From JBBATK01 sp046052705 (GTDB taxonomy: Bacteria; Bacteroidota; Ignavibacteria; Kapaibacteriales; NICIL-2), in contig JBJOLU010000092.1 in assembly GCA_046052705.1 (NCBI GenBank), positions 1 through 12,227 of the forward strand: DNA of 12,227 nucleotides, read 5' to 3'. A program made the translations under genes and the position numbers. Below the pieces are notes generated by a model. That model ran no database searches and was not told the origin of the DNA. It was given only the letters and a program-made list of their open reading frames with translations. Each line of letters starts with the position of its first letter. Position 1 is the first letter of the stretch. Of this stretch, positions 7,143 through 12,227 are shown piece after piece.

Positions 7143-8156
7143 TTAGTTCGACGACTGACCCAGGAATTTCCAGGTATAGGTGCTCTCCACCGTTTCGGTA
7201 AATACTTCCTTACGAACCTTGGCTTTGATCTGTGTGGTAAGTCGGCTTGTGGCATCGGCTATTATGCCCCGCTTGGTAAGATGCATTACGTGCGTACCCT
7301 GACCCTTGCCGCCAAGAATATCCACCATCGATTCAATCTTATACAAGCGTTGCTTGGTGGGCAATACTTTCAAATTGCGTAGCGTGGTTTCTATGGTATA
7401 GGTGCTTTGGCCGTAGCCGGTGATCTTGGACGTAGCGCTGTCGTCGCGGCAGTCGATACCATCGGCCTTCACGAAGAATGGTTTGCGCCACGTGGAATCT
7501 TTGTGCACACGGGAATTCGGCAATGCGCCTTTTTGCGGATCGGCAAACTGCGCCAGTGCAGGTGTGGTAATACCGTTCAGCCAGATGAACTTTCTCATGG
7601 AATCCAGGCGACCTTCGCCGTACTCTTCGATGTAGTTGCGAAGCCAATCGAGCATTTCACCTTCGGAACTCACTACCTCCCAATACGGAGAAAACTTCAT
7701 GGTAAACTCGCGGTTCACCGGCACCGTAGCGGCTATCAAATCCGGAAACTTCAGCTCCATTTTTGAGCGCACATCATAGAACAATTCAGCGTCACCGCTT
7801 TTGAATCGATAGGTGAGCGAATCGATGTTCACCATAAGTTCCAGCACACCATCTGCCGGATCCTTCTGCGCTTTCATCTGCAAATAATAGACTATCTCGC
7901 GAGCGTACTCCAGAGTGGAACTATCGCTGTACATGCGATGCACCACCGTGCTATCCTTGTACACATACGCGTAGTCGCTGCCCGGTGTAAATACAAGTTT
8001 CAAACTGTTCATGGTGGGAAGGGGTGAATTGTCCGGCGCCTGAAGCCCCGCCGTTGCTTGCTTCTCGCCCTTTTGCGCTGTGGCAGGCACCACGCCCGCA
8101 AGAGTGCACACCACAAGAGCAATCATCATTACTCGGCTCACCATCAAATTTTTCAT
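7143..8156 (-). CDS. Secreted protein, DUF6263-like paralogue
   Basis: 337 aa from ATG 8154-8156; an ATG at 8165 would add MNE. The N-terminus is a clear Sec signal peptide: MKNLMVSR, hydrophobic core to ~20, then VPATA before Gln28, with no lipobox Cys. The mature part is beta-rich with the same order of motifs as the downstream neighbour: DYAYVYKDSTVV near the start, GVLELMVNIDSLTYRFKSGD, an EFTMKFSPYWEVVSSEGEM segment matching the neighbour's GEPVNITVNANGKIEEISGL, and a C-terminal KRGIIADATSRLTTQIKAKV. This suggests a distant tandem duplicate. The protein is probably periplasmic or outer-membrane associated; the function is unknown. It is first in a probable two-gene operon; about 240 bp lie between it and the Nudix gene. 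Confidence 0.8.
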   Translation of the reverse strand: MKNLMVSRVMMIALVVCTLAGVVPATAQKGEKQATAGLQAPDNSPLPTMNSLKLVFTPGSDYAYVYKDSTVVHRMYSDSSTLEYAREIVYYLQMKAQKDPADGVLELMVNIDSLTYRFKSGDAELFYDVRSKMELKFPDLIAATVPVNREFTMKFSPYWEVVSSEGEMLDWLRNYIEEYGEGRLDSMRKFIWLNGITTPALAQFADPQKGALPNSRVHKDSTWRKPFFVKADGIDCRDDSATSKITGYGQSTYTIETTLRNLKVLPTKQRLYKIESMVDILGGKGQGTHVMHLTKRGIIADATSRLTTQIKAKVRKEVFTETVESTYTWKFLGQSSN

Positions 8157-8399
8157 TTCGTTCATTTCTGTTATCAAATCGATAAACAATCTCAAAACTT
8201 TTTGTGCGGCATGTCGAGAATCACATTCGAAGTTATTCGCTGCTCATACCGCTGCTCTCACAACAACACGTACCGTTATACATTCCTGCCTTCAAGCCGG
8301 CGCAATAATACACAGGTTTGGCGCGAATGCCATCGCATGTGTTTCTCTTGCGGAAGGTTTAACACTTCCCCGGAGGTAGCGCGGCTCTGCAGCCCTGTG

Positions 8400-8996
8400 T
8401 CACTGCCGTTGCCCGGCGCCGCACTTGTACAACATCCATGCAGCCAGGGTCATACCATCCCAAATCTTGTTCGTGGAGCACAGCTCATTTATATAAGCTT
8501 CGTCCATCAGGTGCACCGCGATGTGCTCTGTTGGATCCGGCTGGGCAGTGCCAAGCGTTAGGCCTTCGGCCAAATACACGTGGCACAACTCGTCGCTCAA
8601 GCCATTCATGGGGTTGAACTCCCCCAGCTTTGTCCAGCGCGTTGCTTCATAGCCGGTTTCCTCGCGAAGCTCTCTGCGTGCCTGCTCCGCGGGGTCTACA
8701 TCCTTGGGAAGGCCGCCACCCGGAAACTCTATGCTCATTCGCTTGTTCAGATAACGCATCTGCTCGGTAAGCACAAAACACTGTTCGTCTGTTCGAGCTA
8801 TCACAAACACCGACCCATGCGTGTGAGCGTACCAGTAGTCCGCCTCGTTGCCATTCCATAACTCGTAGCGGTCAAGGCGATATTCCCAATACGGATTAAC
8901 GTGCTGAACCGTTGACGTCAACGTACGAAATGCGTTCGGTGATTGATCCTGCGAGTGATTTCGGAGTTGATCCTGCGACTGATCCATAAAGATCAT
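8400..8996 (-). CDS. Nudix hydrolase
   Basis: 198 aa from ATG 8994-8996; ATG at 8987 is also possible. A TTG at 9032 is in frame but sits in the ndk terminator hairpin. The Nudix box is GGGLPKDVDPAEQARREL followed by REETGY, with the metal-binding REXXEE core intact; the first Glu of the canonical GX5E is Val. IEFPGG just before it matches the strand leading into the box. A preceding FVLTEQMRY and a trailing NPMNGLSDELCHVYLAEGL are like those of ADP-ribose/ADP-sugar pyrophosphatases, so hydrolysis of a nucleoside diphosphate linked to another moiety is likely, substrate unknown. The first ~20 residues are Gln/Asp-rich and come from a partly repeated 24-nt unit (8943-8990). No partner is obvious; ndk upstream is separated by a terminator. 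Confidence 0.88.
   Translation of the reverse strand: MIFMDQSQDQLRNHSQDQSPNAFRTLTSTVQHVNPYWEYRLDRYELWNGNEADYWYAHTHGSVFVIARTDEQCFVLTEQMRYLNKRMSIEFPGGGLPKDVDPAEQARRELREETGYEATRWTKLGEFNPMNGLSDELCHVYLAEGLTLGTAQPDPTEHIAVHLMDEAYINELCSTNKIWDGMTLAAWMLYKCGAGQRQ
8910..8923. repeat. 14-nt perfect palindrome in the Nudix gene
   Basis: CGTTGACGTCAACG is perfectly self-complementary and lies in the 5' part of the Nudix coding region. It could be an internal operator or chance; codon content explains it equally well. Confidence 0.25.
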
Positions 8997-9031
8997 TGAG
9001 TGTATGAACGTGGTGCTCGCATCAAACAACA

Positions 9032-9055
9032 AACGGGATGATGACTCATCCCGTT
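9032..9055 (-). terminator. Hairpin terminator after ndk
   Basis: AACGGGATGA (9032-9041) and TCATCCCGTT (9046-9055) form a perfect 10-bp stem with the 4-nt loop TGAC. On the minus strand it is followed by the T-rich TGTTGTTTG. It lies 62 bp after the ndk stop and ends that transcript before the Nudix gene. Confidence 0.8.
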
Positions 9056-9117
9056 GCGTACTGCGATAGTGTTTCTTCTGTGTTGCTTACATGCTTGTCT
9101 GTAAGCTTACTTCGTGC

Positions 9118-9540
9118 TTACTGGTTCGATGCCAAATCACGACCGGTGAAGAAGAACGCAATTTCGTTCGCTGCGTTTTCGTCGGAGTCCGATCCGTGAA
9201 TTGCATTCTCGCCTTTGTTCGCAGCAAAGCGCTTGCGAATAGTTCCTTCTGCTGCTTCTGCAGGATCGGTTGATCCGATAAGCGCGCGGAAATCCGCAAC
9301 GGCATTTTCTTTCTCCAGTGCTATAGGCACAACGGGACCGCTGCACATGAAGTTTACCAATTCGCCGTAGAAGAGACGCTCTTTGTGAACTGCGTAAAAC
9401 TCTTGCGCTTGCTGGGTGGTCAAGCGTGTAAGCTGCATACCAAGCACTTTGAATCCTGCTTGTTGAATTTGTGCGATGATCTCGCCCGCAACGTTCTTCT
9501 TAACTGCATCCGGCTTGATAATAGCAAGTGTGCGACTCAT
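9118..9540 (-). CDS. ndk: Nucleoside diphosphate kinase
   Basis: 140 aa, the usual length for bacterial Ndk. It transfers the gamma-phosphate between NTPs and NDPs through a phosphohistidine. The sequence starts MSRTLAIIKPDAVKKN with the conserved Lys9, has RALIGSTDPAEA (~85-96) and GTIRKRFA (~99-106), and the active site ENAIHGSDSDENAANE with catalytic His115. The following EIAFFF matches the conserved C-terminal strand. No ribosome binding site is evident. Upstream is a 185-nt gap to sucD on the same strand containing an inverted repeat (9563-9579); downstream is a strong terminator. Known physical association of Ndk with succinyl-CoA synthetase in some bacteria makes the sucD neighbour noteworthy, though co-transcription is not shown. 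Confidence 0.98.
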   Translation of the reverse strand: MSRTLAIIKPDAVKKNVAGEIIAQIQQAGFKVLGMQLTRLTTQQAQEFYAVHKERLFYGELVNFMCSGPVVPIALEKENAVADFRALIGSTDPAEAAEGTIRKRFAANKGENAIHGSDSDENAANEIAFFFTGRDLASNQ

Positions 9541-9562
9541 ATCTGTGTTGTATTAGGGTGAA

Positions 9563-9579
9563 ACTAAATATCGTTTAGT
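9563..9579. promoter_or_regulatory. Inverted repeat upstream of ndk
   Basis: ACTAAA (9563-9568) and TTTAGT (9574-9579) are perfect inverted arms around a 5-nt spacer, ending 23 bp from the ndk start. It could be an operator or a 5' leader hairpin. Confidence 0.35.
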
Positions 9580-9662
9580 ATGCTGATTCGGGCTTTGTTG
9601 CCCGGCTCTTCCTCCGAGCTCTTCCTCACTCGCGGCATGGATCGCATGCTGTATGCCTGCAT
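9564..9662 (-). CDS. Possible 32-aa small ORF between sucD and ndk
   Basis: An ATG at 9662 opens a 32-codon frame ending TAG at 9564. The product is polar, with a basic start (MRSMPRVRKSS) and an acidic/basic middle (EEEPGNKAR). AAGG lies just upstream of the ATG. The frame spans a 10-nt direct repeat GCTCTTCCTC (9605-9614, 9618-9627 on the plus strand). Short frames like this arise by chance, and nothing is recognised in it. Confidence 0.2.
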   Translation of the reverse strand: MQAYSMRSMPRVRKSSEEEPGNKARISILNDI

Positions 9663-9725
9663 GACCTTGTTTGAATCGTCGAATGAACTTCTTACGAGTT
9701 ACTTCTTCTAAGTTCTTCTTACTTC

Positions 9726-10799
9726 TTACTTCTTCTTCGCTGCTACTTTCTTCGCAACCTTCGAAGCAACCGGCTTTGCTGCCTTGGCAGGTGCTTTCTT
9801 CGCGGTCGCTGTCTTGGCAACTACTTTCTTCGCAACTACCTTCTTCGCAGCTACTTTCTTTGCAGCCGGCTTCGAAGCTTTGGCGGACGATTTTGCTCCT
9901 CCACCCTTCAATGCTTTCTGCACGGTAACACCAATGTGAGCGGGCGTTTCTACCACGTGAATTCCTGCAGCTGTCATCGCTTCCACTTTAGCTGCGGCTG
10001 TACCTTTGCCACCGCTGATAATTGCACCGGCATGACCCATGCGGCGGCCCGGAGGCGCCGTGCGTCCTGCGATGAATCCCACAACGGGCTTCTTCACATG
10101 CTTGCCGATATACTCAGCAGCTTCTTCTTCTGCTGTTCCGCCAATCTCGCCGATCATCACAATCGCATGTGTGTCGGGATCTTCGTTGAACAACTTGATT
10201 GCATCAATGAAACGAGTTCCGATGATAGGATCGCCACCGATACCGATACATGTGGATTGACCCATACCAATAGCTGTAAGCTGGCCTACAGCTTCGTAGG
10301 TAAGTGTTCCGGAGCGGGACACGATACCAACATTACCGGGACGTGCAATGAAGCCCGGCATGATACCAATCTTACACTGGCCGGGTGTCAATAAGCCGGG
10401 GCAGTTTGGTCCGATCAATCTGCTGTTCGATTTTTTCAAAGCGTCCCATACCGGAATCATATCGCGAACGGGAATGCCCTCGGTGATACACACGATAAGG
10501 GGAATCTTTGCATCGATTGCCTCCAGAATGGCGTCGGCAGCCATGGATGCGGGAACAAAGATGCAGCTTGCGTTTGCACCTGTTGTTTTTACTGCATCGG
10601 CCACGGTGTTGAACACCGGTACCGGATGCTTGAACATATCCTCGCCTTTGCCTTCGTACATGGTACCGCCCTTGCCGGGGGTTACGCCGCCCACCACCTT
10701 GGTGCCATAGGCAATCATCTGGGAGGTGTGGAATGTACCCTCGCCGCCGGTAATTCCTTGTACGATCAGCTTTGTCTTTTTATTACACAATACACTCAT
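9726..10799 (-). CDS. sucD: Succinyl-CoA synthetase alpha subunit with Lys/Ala tail
   Basis: 357 aa from ATG 10797-10799, chosen by matching the usual MSxLxxKxTK start; the frame is open 9 codons further. SucD forms succinyl-CoA synthetase with SucC in the TCA cycle, making ATP or GTP. Seen: IVQGITGGEGTFH (CoA site), GGVTPGKGG (~37-45), ITEGIPVRDM, IGPNCPG, IVSRSGTLTYE, GIGGDP, and the phosphohistidine His256 in RMGHAGAII. Two oddities: an insertion (~48-59) between GGTMYEGKG and VPVFNTV compared with E. coli, and a C-terminal extension. The core ends near residue 298 as in the ~290-aa family; the remaining 59 residues contain 20 Lys, 19 Ala and no acidic residue, built from AKKVV-type repeats like histone H1. 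sucC is not in the window; ndk follows on the same strand. Confidence 0.97.
   Translation of the reverse strand: MSVLCNKKTKLIVQGITGGEGTFHTSQMIAYGTKVVGGVTPGKGGTMYEGKGEDMFKHPVPVFNTVADAVKTTGANASCIFVPASMAADAILEAIDAKIPLIVCITEGIPVRDMIPVWDALKKSNSRLIGPNCPGLLTPGQCKIGIMPGFIARPGNVGIVSRSGTLTYEAVGQLTAIGMGQSTCIGIGGDPIIGTRFIDAIKLFNEDPDTHAIVMIGEIGGTAEEEAAEYIGKHVKKPVVGFIAGRTAPPGRRMGHAGAIISGGKGTAAAKVEAMTAAGIHVVETPAHIGVTVQKALKGGGAKSSAKASKPAAKKVAAKKVVAKKVVAKTATAKKAPAKAAKPVASKVAKKVAAKKK
9729..9905 (-). repeat. 15-nt tandem repeats encoding the SucD tail
   Basis: This stretch encodes the Lys/Ala tail. Three contiguous 15-nt units, GCAACTACTTTCTTC (9817-9831), GCAACTACCTTCTTC (9832-9846) and GCAGCTACTTTCTTT (9847-9861), plus a matching unit at 9739-9753, point to expansion by slippage or recombination. 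The CTT-rich pattern continues past the stop codon to about 9690. Confidence 0.75.
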
Positions 10800-10829
10800 G
10801 ATCCTGGTTCCTGTAGGAAGTTTCAAGAA

Positions 10830-10844
10830 TAGTTTGCAAAACTA
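10830..10844 (-). promoter_or_regulatory. Candidate sucD promoter and overlapping inverted repeat
   Basis: On the minus strand TAGTTTTG (10844-10837) matches the Bacteroidota -7 consensus TAnnTTTG and would start transcription about 30 nt before the sucD ATG. The box lies in a perfect inverted repeat, TAGTTT-TGC-AAACTA, so a repressor could cover it. No good -33 TTTG was found, only TCTG at about the right distance. Confidence 0.45.
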
Positions 10845-10881
10845 CGAAATGTGGCCGTATGCAGAGCCCTGTTCTGCGGTT

Positions 10882-10921
10882 GCAGGCAGTGATAATCGCG
10901 CGCAAAGCAGTCTTTGCCTGC
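10882..10921. other. Alternative hairpins downstream of the membrane gene
   Basis: GCAAAG/CTTTGC (10902-10907, 10912-10917, loop CAGT) and GCAGGCA/TGCCTGC (10882-10888, 10915-10921) share bases, so only one can form at a time. They lie between the stop at 10947 and the sucD promoter. No T-run follows on the minus strand, so it is only a possible terminator or attenuator. Confidence 0.3.
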
Positions 10922-10946
10922 GCCGATTCACGCATGGCTTTGGGGC

Positions 10947-11573
10947 TTAGGACTTGGCAGCTTTGAGTAGCGGACGAAGTATGAACACTGCTACAATGGT
11001 AATGTACACTGTCTCGGACACAAAGTGTGTCCAGCCGCGCGTGGTGTACATGGAAGTGAACACCGGCAAAACTTGCGGTAGTACTTCGGGCATGGCGAGT
11101 GTGTGATCGGGGAACATGGTATACAAACTCCAACCTTGCCACGCAGAAAACGCAGCAGTAGGAATAAGTGCCACAGCCAGCGCTACTGCCATCATGTAGT
11201 ACCCGCGCGATGCGAACACAGGGCGCCGGCGTACCATAAAGAAAACAAACGCGGGCAGCGCTACAACAAACGCTGCGGCAGCGCCGGCAGTCATGTTGCT
11301 TACAATGCGAATGGTGTGCAGCTGCAGGGCGGTGTCCATGGGCCGTAAATCGGGCGTGCCTGTTACAAACAAATCATAGGCGGCAATCTGAGAGGAGAAC
11401 GTCATACCAAACCACAGAATGGAGGCAATCACTGCTATAGTTCCCACAATGCGGGTAAACAGCGACGCAGTGGGTGCAGTGGGTGCAATAGGCACAACTA
11501 CCGCGTTTGCCTCTTGAGACTTGTTTGCGGTGGAGCTATCAGCATTTATGTCTGCATCCGTATAAGCAACCAT
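10947..11573 (-). CDS. Four-helix integral membrane protein, unknown function
   Basis: 208 aa from ATG 11571-11573. The frame is open to 11720, but the extra 49 residues are low in coding character and a TAnnTTTG box (11628-11621) lies inside that extension, so the internal ATG is preferred. Residues 1-35 are polar and likely cytoplasmic or periplasmic. Hydrophobic segments: ~38-60 (RIVGTIAVIASILWFGM), ~90-114 (MTAGAAAAFVVALPAFVFF), ~125-148 (MMAVALAVALIPTAAFSAW) and ~184-203 (FVSETVYITIVAVFILRPLL). Between the third and fourth is a ~35-residue loop. No family motif is recognised. It lies upstream of sucD on the same strand but ~150 bp away with its own likely promoter, so a functional link is unproven. 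Confidence 0.75.
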   Translation of the reverse strand: MVAYTDADINADSSTANKSQEANAVVVPIAPTAPTASLFTRIVGTIAVIASILWFGMTFSSQIAAYDLFVTGTPDLRPMDTALQLHTIRIVSNMTAGAAAAFVVALPAFVFFMVRRRPVFASRGYYMMAVALAVALIPTAAFSAWQGWSLYTMFPDHTLAMPEVLPQVLPVFTSMYTTRGWTHFVSETVYITIVAVFILRPLLKAAKS

Positions 11574-11620
11574 GATAGTCTGTGTGATCTGTGGTGAAAA
11601 TATTTGAGAACGAGCGCCCG

Positions 11621-11628
11621 CAAAAATA
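11621..11628 (-). promoter_or_regulatory. Candidate -7 box for the membrane-protein gene
   Basis: Minus-strand TATTTTTG fits the TAnnTTTG consensus and is placed ~48 bp before the ATG at 11573. No clear -33 box accompanies it. Confidence 0.35.
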
Positions 11629-11720
11629 CCTCCTGCCCCTTGCATGTTCCACAGTTTTGCCCGCCAAGCGCTACATTTCTGCACCGAAGCAACAGCATCT
11701 TGCAGATGCCTGGGCGTCAT

Positions 11721-11820
11721 AGCAAGTCTACATCTCAGGTTTGTGCCATCAGGAACCTCGCTAGGTTGTACCCGGTTCAGCTAACGCAATCGGGCCCGGC
11801 AGCATGTATCCCTACAACAC
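11721..11820. other. Hairpin-rich region, possible structured RNA
   Basis: Two adjacent stem-loops occur: AACCT/AGGTT (11754-11767 region, loop CGCT) and CCCGGTT/AATCGGG (11771-11777, 11788-11794, one G-T pair, 10-nt loop). GTTGTA (11765-11770) can also pair with TACAAC (11813-11818) around the second hairpin. This density of pairing is unusual for spacer DNA. I compared it from memory with SRP RNA, tRNA, TPP, SAM and FMN elements and none fit. It could be a leader for the membrane gene (minus) or a plus-strand small RNA. Confidence 0.3.
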
Positions 11821-12227
11821 TATAATGCTTGATTCTGATGCTATTTTAGTGGCCGGTGAGCAGCTTAGCACCCTGAGTAGAACTTTGATCAAACGCCGGG
11901 TTTGGAGCTTTTTACGCAAACTTAGGCTTTTGCGCGTTTTTGATGATTTTCGGTGATTTTTTGTAGTAATACCGCACTTTTCGGCTGATTTTGGTGCATT
12001 TTTCACTGTTTTTCGGTTTTTTCGTTTAGTCTGTTAACGCCGATTTTCTTTACAAAACCGACCAAAACTCCCCCATTTGAGCAAAAAGGCTTAATAAGTC
12101 CCGGAAAGAACCTCGGAAAGAACCTCGGAAAGAACCATACACGCACGCAAAAGGCGCCCTGTCCACCCTCCTGTCCGCGATAAAGAGCATTTCAATGACA
12201 ATTTTACAATAAGGTTTTTTAGCACTC
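11821..12227. other. Non-coding right end, T-rich and repetitive
   Basis: No gene is supported in these ~400 bases. A T-rich section has three copies of TTTTCGG at 11947, 11978 and 12010, about 31-32 nt apart with partly similar spacers. A plus-strand 43-codon frame (11825-11956) and a minus-strand basic 64-codon frame (11812-12006) exist but have no supporting signals. Promoter elements for a gene to the right of the window may be present. Confidence 0.4.
12099..12136. repeat. 12-bp tandem repeat, three copies
   Basis: TCCCGGAAAGAA (12099-12110) is followed by two identical CCTCGGAAAGAA units (12111-12122, 12123-12134) and CC of a fourth. It is a short direct repeat in non-coding DNA, probably from slippage, or a set of binding sites. 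Confidence 0.8.

Noticed and set aside
8997..9032. TTG start adding 12 residues to the Nudix protein
   Set aside because: The TTG falls in the ndk terminator hairpin; the ATG at 8996 is more likely.
11574..11720. N-terminal extension of the membrane protein to 11720
   Set aside because: The extra residues look non-coding and contain a promoter-like box; the ATG at 11573 gives a compact protein.
11721..11820. SRP RNA, tRNA or TPP/SAM/FMN riboswitch
   Set aside because: The conserved core sequences of each (GGAA-loop with AGCAG, T-loop GTTCRA, CUGAGA/ACCUGAU and others) are not present in the right order on either strand.
11825..11956. Plus-strand 43-codon frame
   Set aside because: Short, in non-coding DNA, no promoter or ribosome binding site; possible only if homologues exist.
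11812..12006. Minus-strand basic 64-codon frame
   Set aside because: Very basic composition reflects the T-rich DNA on the other strand; no ribosome binding site or homology seen, and it overlaps the hairpin/repeat region.
12099..12136. CRISPR array
   Set aside because: The units are contiguous 12-mers without spacers, and no cas genes are present.

Overview
The window looks like chromosomal DNA from the Bacteroidota/Chlorobi (FCB) group, possibly a Kapabacteria-like lineage. This rests on four things: clear Shine-Dalgarno sites are scarce, two genes have TAnnTTTG-type -7 promoter boxes upstream, a soluble TPR-containing sensor kinase is present, and two secreted proteins resemble the DUF6263-type proteins common in that group. 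The phylum is an inference; there is no rRNA or tRNA in the window. All confident genes lie on the minus strand except the central kinase/regulator pair.

Layout. 169-1710 (-): a large protein joining a transglutaminase-like cysteine-protease fold (Cys129/His175/Asp191) to a HET-C/phospholipase-C-like histidine-rich helical domain. 2017-2664 (-): a NarL/LuxR-type response regulator with an unusual receiver switch residue. 3159-3422 (-): a small protein of no recognised family with a good terminator after it. From the same intergenic region, 3581-5344 (+) encodes a cytoplasmic TPR histidine kinase whose stop overlaps the start of a second NarL/LuxR-type regulator (5344-5979, +). These form a translationally coupled two-component system.

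6057-8156 (-) holds two secreted proteins of nearly equal length (337 and 338 aa), one with a Sec signal peptide and one a probable lipoprotein. They look like diverged tandem paralogues and probably form an operon. 8400-8996 (-) is a Nudix hydrolase. 9118-9540 (-) is nucleoside diphosphate kinase (ndk), followed by a strong hairpin terminator. 9726-10799 (-) is the succinyl-CoA synthetase alpha subunit (sucD), carrying an unexpected 59-residue Lys/Ala tail like histone H1. 10947-11573 (-) is a four-helix membrane protein of unknown function. The last ~650 bases carry no convincing gene, but contain hairpins, a degenerate ~31-nt T-rich repeat and a 12-bp tandem repeat.

Functional links. sucD and ndk are neighbours and their products are linked metabolically: SCS makes ATP/GTP by substrate-level phosphorylation and Ndk balances the NTP pools. 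The most unusual observations are the histone-like tail on SucD, the transglutaminase/HET-C architecture with possible reading-frame disturbances at both ends, and the unrecognised 87-aa gene divergent from the kinase operon. I see no CRISPR array, transposase, integrase, tRNA or rRNA, and no clear evidence of a complete new defence or mobile system.
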